Assembly: GCA_963767475.1 (NCBI GenBank)
Contig: CAVYEI010000005.1
Coordinates: forward strand, 523,931-587,930
From: WHSW01 sp963767475
GTDB taxonomy: Bacteria > Actinomycetota > Thermoleophilia > Solirubrobacterales > 70-9
Direction: 5' to 3'
DNA length: 64,000 nt
Part shown: positions 43,980 through 52,309 of the stretch, in pieces
How the letters are laid out: every line of letters begins with the position of its first letter
Numbering within the stretch: position 1 is the first letter of the stretch
Made by a program: the position numbers and the translations under genes
Notes under the pieces: generated by a model
Databases searched by the model: none
Seen by the model: the letters and a program-made list of their open reading frames with translations, nothing else
Told to the model about the DNA's origin: nothing

Positions 43980-44855
43980 ATGGACGAGCGAGATTGGATA
44001 GCTGAGCGCTTCGAGGAGCACCGCGGCCACCTGCGGGCGGTCGCGTACCGGATGCTCGGCTCGCTGAGCGAGGCGGACGATGCCGTCCAGGAAGCATGGC
44101 TGCGCCTCAACCGCAGCGACGCGAGCGAGGTCGAGAATCTCGGTGCGTGGCTGACCACCGTCGTCGGGCGCATCTCGCTGAACATGCTGCGCTCGCGAAA
44201 GTCGCGGCGCGAGCAGCCGCTCGGCGTGCACGTGCCCGAGCCGATCGTCGACCGCGCTGACGGGACCGATCCCGAGCACGAGGCGCTGGTCGCCGACTCC
44301 GTCGGTCTCGCGCTGCTTGTGGTGCTCGAGACACTGAGCCCCGCAGAGCGGCTCGCGTTCGTGCTCCACGACATCTTCGCCGTGCCCTTCGACGAGATCG
44401 CGCCGATCGTCGACCGCTCCCCCGAGGCGGCCCGCCAGCTGGCGAGCCGCGCCCGCCGCCGCGTGCGGGCTGAGAACACGGTTCCCGACGCCGACCTGGA
44501 CGCCCAGCGAGAGGTCGTCGACGCCTTCCTCGCCGCAGCGCGCGAGGGGGACTTCGACCGATTGGTCGCCGTTCTCGACCCCGATGTCGTGCTCAGAGCC
44601 GACCTGGGCCCGGCCGGATCGCGCGAAGTGCGAGGGCCGGAAGCGGTCATCGGCCAGGCCACGTTCTACTCGCAGCTCGAGCTCGTGATGAAGCCGGCGC
44701 TGATCAACGGCGCGGTGGGGGTGGTCACGACGCGCGACGGCGAGCCGTTCTCGGTCGGAGCGTTCACGGTACGACAGGGACGAATCGTCGAGATGGACTG
44801 GCTCGCCGACCGCGTCCGCCTGCGCGAGCTCGACCTGTCGATCCTCGACGACTGA
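43980..44855 (+). CDS. ECF sigma factor with SnoaL-like C-terminal domain (ECF41/SigJ type)
   Basis: 291 residues. Sigma region 2 (HRGHLRAVAYRMLGSLSEADDAVQEAWLRLNR) and region 4 (LSPAERLAFVLHDIFAVPFDEIAPIVDRSPEAARQLASRARRR, spread over about 50 residues) are followed by a SnoaL/NTF2-like domain (VVDAFLAAAREGDFDRLVAVLDPDVVLRAD). In ECF41 factors this extension replaces a separate anti-sigma factor. ATG 43980. The SDR protein downstream fits the known ECF41 target class (decarboxylase, oxidoreductase, epimerase). Confidence 0.9.
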   Translation: MDERDWIAERFEEHRGHLRAVAYRMLGSLSEADDAVQEAWLRLNRSDASEVENLGAWLTTVVGRISLNMLRSRKSRREQPLGVHVPEPIVDRADGTDPEHEALVADSVGLALLVVLETLSPAERLAFVLHDIFAVPFDEIAPIVDRSPEAARQLASRARRRVRAENTVPDADLDAQREVVDAFLAAAREGDFDRLVAVLDPDVVLRADLGPAGSREVRGPEAVIGQATFYSQLELVMKPALINGAVGVVTTRDGEPFSVGAFTVRQGRIVEMDWLADRVRLRELDLSILDD

Positions 44856-44868
44856 AAGGAGCCAGGCG

Positions 44869-45630
44869 ATGACGAACGAGACACACGCCCCGGTGGCCGC
44901 CCGCGACGGCTTCGTCACCTACGACGAGCTCAGCGGGTCGGACCTCGACCCTGCGCGCTGGGTCCCGGCGCGTCTGCCGCTCCCGACCGGTGGTGAGCAC
45001 ATCCCGCTCGACCCCAACGCGGAGCTCGCCGTCGGCGAGGGCGAGGTGCGAGTGACGATTCCGCGTTTTTCGCTCTCTCACGACAGCTTTCAGGCCGTCG
45101 ACAGCCCCAAGTACCTCGTCTTCTCGACCCGCCAGTTCGACCTGCCGCCCGATCGCCCCGCGACCTTCGCCGTCGACCTCGCGGTCGAGAACGTCGGCGG
45201 GGAACCGGCGGATTACCGTCGCGCGATGGCCGCCTTCCACGTCTTCGACCTCGCGGTGAGCAAGCGCGTGTTCGCCGTCTGCGGTACCTCCACCCGCGCG
45301 CTCGCGCTGCACGAGCAGCTCGGCCTCGGCGGTGCCGGAGCAGACGAGCCGTTCTACCACGTGGTCGAGTCGCCGTACGAGGACTTCGACGACGACTTCA
45401 GCCGGCTTCGCGAGTGTGAGGTCACGCTCGACCGGAGCAGGTCGACCGCGGCCTGGCGCGTCGACGGCCGCACCGTCTACGAGGTCCAGGCCCTGATCCC
45501 CGAACGCACCCAGATCGGCTTCGGGATCTGGACGATGCTGCCGATCCGGGACGGCCGCAGTCAGTCGCTCGACGGCCAGGGCATGAACGCGCGGTGGCGC
45601 CGATTCCGTGTCGGCGGGATCGACGCCTGA
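44869..45630 (+). CDS. DUF6081-like protein
   Basis: 253 residues, all-beta pattern: VTYDELSGSDLDPARWVPARLP, AVGEGEVRVTIPRFSLSHDSF, PKYLVFSTRQFDLPP and IGFGIWTMLPIRDGRSQSLDGQG. It resembles a concanavalin-like lectin/glucanase-type sandwich and matches what I recall as DUF6081. No signal peptide. ATG 44869 follows GAAAGGAG, 13 bases after the ECF sigma gene, so it is co-transcribed with it. Confidence 0.75.
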   Translation: MTNETHAPVAARDGFVTYDELSGSDLDPARWVPARLPLPTGGEHIPLDPNAELAVGEGEVRVTIPRFSLSHDSFQAVDSPKYLVFSTRQFDLPPDRPATFAVDLAVENVGGEPADYRRAMAAFHVFDLAVSKRVFAVCGTSTRALALHEQLGLGGAGADEPFYHVVESPYEDFDDDFSRLRECEVTLDRSRSTAAWRVDGRTVYEVQALIPERTQIGFGIWTMLPIRDGRSQSLDGQGMNARWRRFRVGGIDA

Positions 45631-45723
45631 GCGCCGGCGTCACGTTTTCGCGCCGCCGGGTGTCAACGAGTTAGAGATCAAATTTGCCGGCGCCGAGCCG
45701 CCGGCGCCGAGAAAGGAAGAGCC

Positions 45724-46512
45724 ATGCAGACCGAAACAAAGAGCCAGAAGATTGCCGTCACCGGAGCCACCGGAAGGGTCGGATCCCACCTGGTCGAGAT
45801 CCTCGAGCAGCGCGGGCACGATGTGGTCGCGATCGCGCGCTCCAAGGGTGTCGACGTGGTCAGCGGCGAGGGCCTCGACGAGGCGCTCGCCGGGGTCGAA
45901 ACGATCATCGATACGGCCACAGGACCGTCGCCCGACCAGGAGCAGGCGACAGTGTTCTTCACCGCCTCCGCGCGCAACCTCCAGCGAGCGGGTGCCGCCG
46001 CCGGGGCCAAGCGGATCGTCGTCGTCTCGATCATCGGCATCGACAAGTTCGAGGGCGGCTACAACGCGGCGAAGGTGGCGCAGGAGCGGACCTTGCTCGA
46101 AGGCGCGCTGCCGGTGCGGATCGTTCGCGCGGCCCAGTTCCACGAGTTCGTCGATCAGCTGCTCGGGTGGACGATCCAGGACGGCGTCGCCCACGTTCCC
46201 GAGATGCGAACGCAGCCCGTGGCTGCCCGCGTCGTCGCCGAAACCCTCGCCGATGCGGCCGAGGAGCCGGAGATCGAGAACGGCAGGATCACCGAGGTCG
46301 CCGGTCCCCAGGCCGAGCGTCTCACCGATGTGGCGGCGGCGCTCTTCGCCAGCCGCGGTGAGTCGGTCGAGATCCGCGAGGAACGTGAGTCGCTGCTGGT
46401 CTCCGGCGCCGACGACCCGGACGCCGCGGCCTACGCGGAGGGCGCCGTGCTGCCCAACCCGGGTGCGAAGCTCGCCGGGCCCGCCTTCGAAGAGTGGCTC
46501 GCGGCGGCCTAG
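45724..46512 (+). CDS. NAD(P)-binding atypical SDR protein (NmrA/YbjT-like)
   Basis: 262 residues. Rossmann motif KIAVTGATGRVGSHLVEIL at the N-terminus, then KRIVVVSIIGIDKFEGGYNAAKVAQERTLL with the atypical SDR lysine/tyrosine context, and RIVRAAQFHEFVDQLLGW. It is probably a sugar/quinone-type reductase or redox sensor. GAAAGGAAGAGCC precedes the ATG. As the third gene after the ECF41-type factor it is a good candidate for its regulated partner. Confidence 0.88.
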   Translation: MQTETKSQKIAVTGATGRVGSHLVEILEQRGHDVVAIARSKGVDVVSGEGLDEALAGVETIIDTATGPSPDQEQATVFFTASARNLQRAGAAAGAKRIVVVSIIGIDKFEGGYNAAKVAQERTLLEGALPVRIVRAAQFHEFVDQLLGWTIQDGVAHVPEMRTQPVAARVVAETLADAAEEPEIENGRITEVAGPQAERLTDVAAALFASRGESVEIREERESLLVSGADDPDAAAYAEGAVLPNPGAKLAGPAFEEWLAAA

Positions 46513-46636
46513 GCGAGACGAAGGAGGCCGAGCGGAGAAGCGTGTAGCAGGCGGCGTCGCCGGCGTCGCCCGCTGAGTCACGCAGGGGGTGGGTCGTAGC
46601 TGCCCGTCGCGCTTCGGTGCTATATGGCTACCGGAG

Positions 46637-47959
46637 ATGAACGACCCCGGCGCTCAAGAGGCGCTCGACAACATCCTCAAGTCCGCCGCCGAGCTCGGTG
46701 TGGAGATGGACGAGGCGGAGGCGCTCGAGTGGCTGACCACGATGGCCGCCCAACAGGGGGAGGCCGACGACGTCGAGGTTCAGGTCTCCACCGGCGTCTA
46801 TGGACATCGTGTGGCGATGATGGACTTCAGCCCCGTGGAGCTCGATCGGTTCCGCGCCATCGGCGAGATCGTCGGGCTCGAAGATCGGCAGGGGCAGGTC
46901 GAGACGGCGCTGGCCCTGTCGGGCTCGGCGGCGCAGTCGAAGATTCAGACCTACCCTGGAGACTGCGACTTCTTCGAGCGCGTCCACATCCATGCTCCGA
47001 CCCGCGAAGCAGCGTGCCGGATCCTGGCCGACGTGATGCGGGAGAAGGTGCTCGCCACCGCCTCCGGTCCCACCCAGCGCTTCATGCAGGCGAGGCTCGG
47101 CAGCTATCCGGCGGACGTCGTGCGCGGCGAGGAGACGATCCGCGCCGGCTCCTCGATCACCTGGACGCTTGCGGAGGTGCGCGAGGGCAAGATCACGGGC
47201 ACGCTGCCCGGCGGCTCGCCCTGGGAGCTCTCCTGGGACGGCGCCGCGGCGGACCCCGGCTGGTGCAAGCTCGACTGGGTCGTGGCCGACCCGGTCCGCG
47301 GCACGCTGGCAAACGCCAGCAACATGCTCGACGCCACCTGGGAGGCGCCCGACGGGACGATCACCCCGCTCGACGAGTACCTCGACACCTACTTCCAGGA
47401 GGTCTATCTCGAGGCTGAGTCGCTGCCGCTGTTCGCCAAGCTGGCCCGCCACGTGCTCCCCGACGCCGTGGACGACTACGCGGAGCAGCTCGAGCGCCAG
47501 ATCTACGAGTACACCGTCGAGAAGCCGAACTACGGCAAGGCGGCCAAGCGCATGTACAACCTGTTCCGGCTCACCGGCCGCTACGAGGAGGCCGCGTATC
47601 TGCGCGAGCTCTTCGACGAGAAAGCGACGGCGCTCTACCAGGTCGCGGCGCTGATCCGCAGCCTCGACGAGGCCGCAGGGACCGGATCGGAGATCTCGCG
47701 CGAGACCTTGCGCAGCCAAACCGACGCGCTGATCGTCGGTGCCACCGCGGCACTCGAAGGCGACGAGCAGGGGTCGGTGATTCTTCGGCACCTGGAGGAG
47801 GTCAAAGCGGTCCTCGACGGCGGCGGGGACCCGGCGAGTCGCGCCGACGTGATCGACAACGCCATCCACGCGGTCAGCGACGAGGTCAACGAGTACTTCA
47901 AGGCGCGGATGGTGGGTCTCCCGGAAATCCGCGTCTATCTCGAGTCGCTCGAACCCTGA
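46637..47959 (+). CDS. Uncharacterised protein with nucleotidyltransferase-like motif
   Basis: 440 residues, not a family I can name. Around residues 90-115 ALSGSAAQSKIQTYPGDCDF fits the nucleotidyltransferase pattern h-G-(G/S)-x(9-13)-D-h-(D/E)-h, in which the two Asp would bind magnesium. VREGKITGTLPGGSPWELSW and LDWVVADPVRG follow, with possible third acidic residues. The C-terminal 180 residues are helical (AKLARHVLPDAVDDYAEQLE, YGKAAKRMYNLFRLTGRYEEAAYLR) and could be a nucleic-acid-binding bundle as in poly(A) polymerases. ATG 46637 follows GGAG. A DEDDh exonuclease starts five bases downstream. Confidence 0.6.
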   Translation: MNDPGAQEALDNILKSAAELGVEMDEAEALEWLTTMAAQQGEADDVEVQVSTGVYGHRVAMMDFSPVELDRFRAIGEIVGLEDRQGQVETALALSGSAAQSKIQTYPGDCDFFERVHIHAPTREAACRILADVMREKVLATASGPTQRFMQARLGSYPADVVRGEETIRAGSSITWTLAEVREGKITGTLPGGSPWELSWDGAAADPGWCKLDWVVADPVRGTLANASNMLDATWEAPDGTITPLDEYLDTYFQEVYLEAESLPLFAKLARHVLPDAVDDYAEQLERQIYEYTVEKPNYGKAAKRMYNLFRLTGRYEEAAYLRELFDEKATALYQVAALIRSLDEAAGTGSEISRETLRSQTDALIVGATAALEGDEQGSVILRHLEEVKAVLDGGGDPASRADVIDNAIHAVSDEVNEYFKARMVGLPEIRVYLESLEP

Positions 47960-47964
47960 GTCTC

Positions 47965-48573
47965 GTGGCCGAGGCGCTTCCAGACCTCTACGTCTCGGCT
48001 GACATCGAGACCGACGGGCCGATCCCCGGCGAGTACTCGATGCTCTCGTTCGCGTTCAGCCTCGCGGGTCGTTTTGATGGGACGAAGTTCGAGCCATACG
48101 AGCCCGGCTGGGAGACGACGTTCTACGTCGAGCTGAAGCCGATCTCGGAGCGCTTCAAACAGGAGGCGCTCGACGTCAATGGCCTCGATCGAGAGGGACT
48201 CGCGGTCAGCGGACGAGAGCCCGAAGACGCGATGCGAGAGGCAGCCGAGTGGATCGCCTCGCACGCGGACGGGGCACGGCCGGTCCTGGTGCTCTACCCG
48301 CTGTCCTTCGACTGGCAGTTCCTCTACTGGTACTTCATCCGCTACACCGGCGAATCGCCGTTCGGCCACTCGTCCTGCCTGGACATCCGGACGCTGTACT
48401 TCGCACGGGCCCTGACGACCTTCGACCAGGCGTCACAGCAATCGATGCCGCCGCAGCTCCTGCCCACGCGGCCGCACACGCACCACGCGTCGGACGACGC
48501 CCAAGAGCAGGCAGAGCTCTTCAACCGGGTGTTTGCCTGGGCACTTGACGGCGGGGGACAGACCGGCGGTTGA
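47965..48573 (+). CDS. DEDDh 3'-5' exonuclease (RNase T/DnaQ fold)
   Basis: 202 residues. All acidic motifs are visible: VSADIETDGPIPGEYSMLSFA (Asp, Glu; motif I), VLYPLSFDWQFLYWYF (Asp; motif II) and HHASDDAQEQAELF (His, Asp; motif III of the DEDDh subclass). KQEALDVNGLDREGLAVSG is the usual substrate-loop helix. It could trim RNA or DNA 3' ends. GTG 47965 starts five bases after the nucleotidyltransferase-like gene, a tight operon that suggests opposing or successive action on the same 3' ends. Confidence 0.85.
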   Translation: MAEALPDLYVSADIETDGPIPGEYSMLSFAFSLAGRFDGTKFEPYEPGWETTFYVELKPISERFKQEALDVNGLDREGLAVSGREPEDAMREAAEWIASHADGARPVLVLYPLSFDWQFLYWYFIRYTGESPFGHSSCLDIRTLYFARALTTFDQASQQSMPPQLLPTRPHTHHASDDAQEQAELFNRVFAWALDGGGQTGG

Positions 48574-48589
48574 AGGCAGGCCGCTCCGT

Positions 48590-49030
48590 TCAGCGGAGCT
48601 CCTCGGCCAGTCCGATGATGATGCCCTCGGGGCCGCGCATGAAGCAGAGCCGGTAGATGTCCTCGTACTGCACGATCTCGTCGACGAGCTCGCCGCCGTG
48701 ATTGCGCAGGCGGGCAACGACGTCGTCGATGTCGTCGACGGCGAACATGATTCGACCTATTCCCAGCGTGTTCGCCGGCGCGTTTGCCGGCTCGGCACTG
48801 ACCGCGGGCGGCCTGTGGAACTTCGACAGCTCGATCCCGCCGTGGCCGTCCGGAGTCCGCATCATCGCGTTCGTGGCACGGACGCCCTTGAGCCCGACCG
48901 TCTTGTCCACCCAGGGCCCCTCGACCGTAATCTCGCCTTCCAGCTCCAGGCCGAGTTCGGCGAAGAACGCCTTCGCAGCCTCCAGGTCCTCGACGACGAT
49001 GAGGACGTTGTCCATCCGCTTGAGAGTCAT
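48590..49030 (-). CDS. VOC/glyoxalase-superfamily protein
   Basis: 146 residues. MDNVLIVVEDLEAAKAFFAELGLELEGE opens the first half, RIMFAVDDIDDVVARLRNHGGELVDEI the second and YRLCFMRGPEGIIIGLAEEL the C-terminus, the pattern of glyoxalase/bleomycin-resistance proteins. ATG 49030 overlaps the stop of the DUF899 gene by four bases, so the two are co-translated. Confidence 0.88.
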   Translation of the reverse strand: MTLKRMDNVLIVVEDLEAAKAFFAELGLELEGEITVEGPWVDKTVGLKGVRATNAMMRTPDGHGGIELSKFHRPPAVSAEPANAPANTLGIGRIMFAVDDIDDVVARLRNHGGELVDEIVQYEDIYRLCFMRGPEGIIIGLAEELR

Positions 49031-49731
49031 ACGCTCGTCCTTCCCCCGGCCAGCTCCTCGGCGCTGTACTCGTCGTGCCTGCGTACCCATGAGCCGGTTG
49101 GATCCTGCGGTACGCCTTCGGGCACGTCCTGCCACTCCTCCTGGCGGCCGAATGGTGTGATGTCCAGAAGCCCCCAGACGCTGCTCAGGTCCTCGGCGGC
49201 GCGGCCGCTGGCGAAGTAGCTGCGGTAGATCTGCTCACCGTCGCGCAGGAAGACATTGACACCCCAGTACTCGGGGACGTCGAAGTCCGACGAGAAATCA
49301 TCGAGCGTCGTGTACCAGGGCACGTCCCAGCCCATGCGCTTGCGGTAGTCCTCGATCGCGCCTTGCGAGCCGGCGGAGACGAAGACCATCGTCGTGTCAC
49401 GCGCGCCGAGGTGGGTGAGATTCGGCAGGTTGTCGGCGAACATGGTGCAGCCCGGGCAGCCCTGCTCGGGATACTCGGCGATCTGCATGCCCGGATCCAG
49501 GAAGAAGCGGTAGACGATCAGCTGGCGCCGACCGTCGAAAAGGTCGAGAAGGCTCAGTTCGCCGTCGGGCCCTTCGAATCGGTAGTCCTTATCGACCGCG
49601 ACCATGGGCAGACGGCGCCGCTCTGCGGCCAGCGCGTCTCGGGCCCGCGTGAGCTCCTTCTCCTTCGCTAACAGCGCTTCACGCTCGCGCCGCCATTCCT
49701 GCTCGGAGACGACGGGGGTCGGGACGTTCAA
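49027..49731 (-). CDS. DUF899 thioredoxin-like protein
   Basis: 234 residues. VVSEQEWRREREALLAKEKE is the family N-terminus, followed by ELSLLDLFDGRRQLIVYRFF, EQGCPGCTMFADNLPNLTHL, DTTMVFVSAG and WYTTLDDFSSDF, the DUF899 thioredoxin-fold pattern with a CPGC pair. Role unknown. I favour TTG 49731 (GAGAGGAG is eight bases upstream) over the earlier in-frame TTG at 49779. It is divergent from the LysR gene, its likely regulator. Confidence 0.85.
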   Translation of the reverse strand: MNVPTPVVSEQEWRREREALLAKEKELTRARDALAAERRRLPMVAVDKDYRFEGPDGELSLLDLFDGRRQLIVYRFFLDPGMQIAEYPEQGCPGCTMFADNLPNLTHLGARDTTMVFVSAGSQGAIEDYRKRMGWDVPWYTTLDDFSSDFDVPEYWGVNVFLRDGEQIYRSYFASGRAAEDLSSVWGLLDITPFGRQEEWQDVPEGVPQDPTGSWVRRHDEYSAEELAGGRTSV

Positions 49732-49835
49732 CTGACGCTCCTCTCGGTCGGTGTAGCCATGCCCGAGACATTGGACCAAAACAACTCATAGGTCTAATGC
49801 CAGATACTGCGCAAACCCATTGATAGGGTCGATGA

Positions 49836-50789
49836 GTGCTCGATCTGGTTCGTCTGAGAGCCCTGGCAGCCGTGGCCCGCCACGGCTCTGTCACCGCAGC
49901 GGCCCGGGAGTTGGACTACTCCCAGCCGTCAATCAGCCACCACCTCGCGCGGCTCGAGGCGGAGGTCGGGCTGCCGCTCACGCGACGCGTCGGCCGGGGC
50001 ATCCGGCTGACGCCCGAGGGCGAGCTCCTGGCTCAGCGGGCCTCGGAGATCCTCGGCAGGGTGCGCTCCGCCGAGGATGAGCTCGCCGCGATCGCCGAGC
50101 TGCGCACCGGAACCGTGCGAGTCGCAGGCTTTCAGTCCGTTCTCAGCACCTTGGTGACCCGTGCTGCGGCAGCCATGCACACGACCTTTCCGGGCGTCGA
50201 GCTCAGTCTCGCCGACATGCACCCCGATGAGGCCCTGCAGCGCCTGCGCGAGGGGCTCATCGACGTCGCGATCGTCTTCCGCTACGACGACGAGGTGCCC
50301 GAGGACTTTCGGTTCCAGCACCTTTTCGACGACCCGATGTATCTCCTCAGCCAAGAGCCCGACCAGACCCTCGCCGGCCAGCGAGACGTCGCGTGGATTG
50401 CCGGCTGCGAAAACTGCCGACGCGATCTCGTTGGCGCCTGCGAAGCCGCAGGATTCACCCCTCGCATCAGGTACACCAGCGACGACCCCCTTGTTCAGCA
50501 ATCCCTGGTTGCGGCGGGTCTGGGAGTGACGACCCTTCCGGCCCTCGCTCTGGCGACGCAACGTGTCGACGGCATCGAGGCAACCGAGCTGGACGACTTC
50601 CGCCGCCGGGTCTATGTGGCTACCTACGGTGAGCCCCCGGACCCACCCGCGACGGTGGCGTTCGTCCAGGCGATCGAAGAGGCGGTTGACCCCGCATTAG
50701 CAGGAACTTCGCGATGCCGGAGGAGGGACTCGAACCCCCGACACGCGGATTATGATTCTGCCCCGGCGTCTTCCGGTATTCATGGGTGA
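49836..50789 (+). CDS. LysR-family regulator, 3' end running into a tRNA fragment
   Basis: The first 290 residues or so are a normal LysR regulator: LDLVRLRALAAVARHGSVTAAARELDYSQPSISHHLARLE (in the gene as one helix-turn-helix) and an effector domain (GTVRVAGFQSVLSTLVTRAAA, SLVAAGLGVTTLPALAL). After AIEEAVDPALAG the frame continues as CRRRDSNPRHADYDSA, which is the translation of the complement of a tRNA 3' half, and stops at 50789. The native C-terminus has probably been altered or slightly extended. GTG 49836 is 104 bases from the divergent DUF899 start; it likely controls that operon. Confidence 0.9.
   Translation: MLDLVRLRALAAVARHGSVTAAARELDYSQPSISHHLARLEAEVGLPLTRRVGRGIRLTPEGELLAQRASEILGRVRSAEDELAAIAELRTGTVRVAGFQSVLSTLVTRAAAAMHTTFPGVELSLADMHPDEALQRLREGLIDVAIVFRYDDEVPEDFRFQHLFDDPMYLLSQEPDQTLAGQRDVAWIAGCENCRRDLVGACEAAGFTPRIRYTSDDPLVQQSLVAAGLGVTTLPALALATQRVDGIEATELDDFRRRVYVATYGEPPDPPATVAFVQAIEEAVDPALAGTSRCRRRDSNPRHADYDSAPASSGIHG
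50715..50758 (-). other. tRNA(CAT) 3' fragment, possible attachment-site remnant
   Basis: On the minus strand 44 bases read from the 3' side of the anticodon stem (GAATCATAATCCGCG, anticodon CAT) through the T arm (GGGGGTTCGAGTCCC) to the acceptor end CTCCGGCA. No D arm or 5' acceptor strand lies upstream. The identity to a tRNA stops at the anticodon stem, where GCGGA would be expected but GCAGA is found. This is typical of the attR-type scar left when an element integrates into a tRNA gene. Confidence 0.7.
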
Positions 50790-50926
50790 TCGCTGTTATC
50801 CCTGCAAATCAGCAGTTTCTCCTGACCCACGGGGGAGCTGATTCGCGGCTATTTTCCGACGTCCTGTTGACCCGGTGTTGACCCGTGAGCGCACGAGTCG
50901 TAATTGCTACGTAAGGGTTGAGTGCG

Positions 50927-51466
50927 ATGCTGGCCGACGTGAAGGCGGTCGCGATTCAATTGCTGATCGGCCTCGTTGTTGTAGCCGTGGGGTGCGGCGA
51001 GGACGACGGCGGTGAGACCGCGCCCGCGACGTCGGCGGCCGAGGCGGAAGCCGTGGCGAGCGAGGAGACAGCCGAGCAGGGCGGCGAGAACGCGAAGGAC
51101 GAGGTCGCGAAGGGCACCGAGCTGGTGCTGGGCGATTCGGAGTTCGGCCAGATGCTGTACGACGAGAATGAGCAGGCGATCTACGTATTCGAGCGCGACA
51201 CAACGGAGGAGAGCGCCTGTTACGACGAATGCGCGGCGGCCTGGCCGCCCGTGCTCGCCTCCGGTGAGCCGGCGGCGGGGAAGGGCGTCGACGATTCGCT
51301 GCTCGGGACAACCGAGCGCCGCGACGGACAAACCCAGATCACTTACGGCGGCAGGCCGCTCTACTACTACGCCCACGAGGCGCCCGGCGAGGTCCGCTGC
51401 CACAACGTCGACCTCAACGGCGGTTTCTGGTGGGTAGTCGGCCGCGACGGCGAGCCGCTCGCATGA
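50927..51466 (+). CDS. COG4315-type repeat lipoprotein
   Basis: About 179 residues. A hydrophobic segment ends in a lipobox (VVVAVGC), followed by an acidic Ala/Glu linker and one module: GQMLYDENEQAIYVFERD, CYDECAAAWPPVLASG, LLGTTERRDGQTQITYGGRP, LYYYAHEAPGEVRCHNVDLNGGFWWV. This is the secreted YxFxxD-type lipoprotein repeat found mainly in actinobacteria. ATG 50927 has AAGGG upstream; GTG 50939 would give a tighter signal peptide. It overlaps the next gene (ATGA). Confidence 0.82.
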   Translation: MLADVKAVAIQLLIGLVVVAVGCGEDDGGETAPATSAAEAEAVASEETAEQGGENAKDEVAKGTELVLGDSEFGQMLYDENEQAIYVFERDTTEESACYDECAAAWPPVLASGEPAAGKGVDDSLLGTTERRDGQTQITYGGRPLYYYAHEAPGEVRCHNVDLNGGFWWVVGRDGEPLA

Positions 51467-51900
51467 GCCGCCGCCGCTTGGCCTGGACGGTCGCTGCGCT
51501 TGGGTTGCTCTTGGCCGCGACCGCCGCCGCGCCTGCAGCGGCTGACGGCACCAAGATCACGGCTCGCGGGTCCGACTTCGGCGAAATGATCTGGGCCCCA
51601 GGGCGACAGGCGATCTACATGTTCGAAAACGACGAGCGCAACAAGTCGCGCTGCTACGGCCGCTGTGCCAAAGCGTGGCCGCCAGTGCTGACGCAGGGGC
51701 CGCCGAAGGCGGGTCGTGGGGTCGATCCGGACCTACTTGGGACCGCGAGGCGTCGCAACGGCGACCGCCAGGTGACCTATGCCGGGAGGCCGCTCTACGC
51801 CTACGCTCACGAGGGGCCCGATGAGGTCTTCTGCCACGACGTGAATCTCAACGGCGGCTACTGGTGGGTACTCGACCCCGAGGGCGAGCCGCGGCCCTGA
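51463..51900 (+). CDS. COG4315-type secreted repeat protein, second copy
   Basis: 145 residues. A signal peptide (LLLAATAAAPAAA) without lipobox Cys precedes one module parallel to the upstream gene: GEMIWAPGRQAIYMFEND, CYGRCAKAWPPVLTQG, LLGTARRRNGDRQVTYAGRP, LYAYAHEGPDEVFCHDVNLNGGYWWV. The four conserved Cys/Trp positions match. The ATG overlaps the preceding stop by four bases, so the pair is translated together; one copy is lipid-anchored and the other is probably free. Confidence 0.82.
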   Translation: MSRRRLAWTVAALGLLLAATAAAPAAADGTKITARGSDFGEMIWAPGRQAIYMFENDERNKSRCYGRCAKAWPPVLTQGPPKAGRGVDPDLLGTARRRNGDRQVTYAGRPLYAYAHEGPDEVFCHDVNLNGGYWWVLDPEGEPRP

Positions 51901-51919
51901 TCGCTGTCTGGAGATGCCG

Positions 51920-52309
51920 CTATGCGAACCGCGCCTCGATGTTGGCGAACTCGCGCTGCAGTGACTCGTACTGGCCCTCGAACAGCTCGTCGGGCATCTC
52001 CGGGGCCTGGAACATCGTGAACGAGTACGCGGTGAGTCCGTCGGCAAGCTGAACGACTCGGGTCGGGAACACGGCCAGCTCGTCGGCAGTCGGGCCCGCG
52101 AGCATGTCGATCACGCCGGTCGATTCGTCAGCGCGGATCTCAAACCGGAACTCGCCCAGGTTGTTGACCACGGTGTAGCCGTCCTCGTCGCGACGCAGCT
52201 CGCGCGCGAACTCGGTCGCCCACTCGGGCAGGTTCTCGATCTCCGCGATGTAGGCGAAGACCTCGCGCTTCGGGGCGGGGAGGACGGTCGTGATGGTGCG
52301 GCTTTTCAT
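51920..52309 (-). CDS. SRPBCC (START-like) protein
   Basis: 129 residues of the polyketide-cyclase/START fold: TVLPAPKREVFAYIAEIENLPEWATEF, then FEIRADESTGVIDML and VQLADGLTAYSFTMF, ending in a long amphipathic helix. Binds hydrophobic ligands; ligand unknown. ATG 52309 overlaps the MarR stop, so it is the second gene of a MarR-controlled pair. Confidence 0.85.
   Translation of the reverse strand: MKSRTITTVLPAPKREVFAYIAEIENLPEWATEFARELRRDEDGYTVVNNLGEFRFEIRADESTGVIDMLAGPTADELAVFPTRVVQLADGLTAYSFTMFQAPEMPDELFEGQYESLQREFANIEARFA

Noticed and set aside
50715..50758. Complete tRNA gene
   Set aside because: D arm and 5' acceptor strand are missing and the anticodon stem has a mismatch, so it cannot make a functional tRNA.
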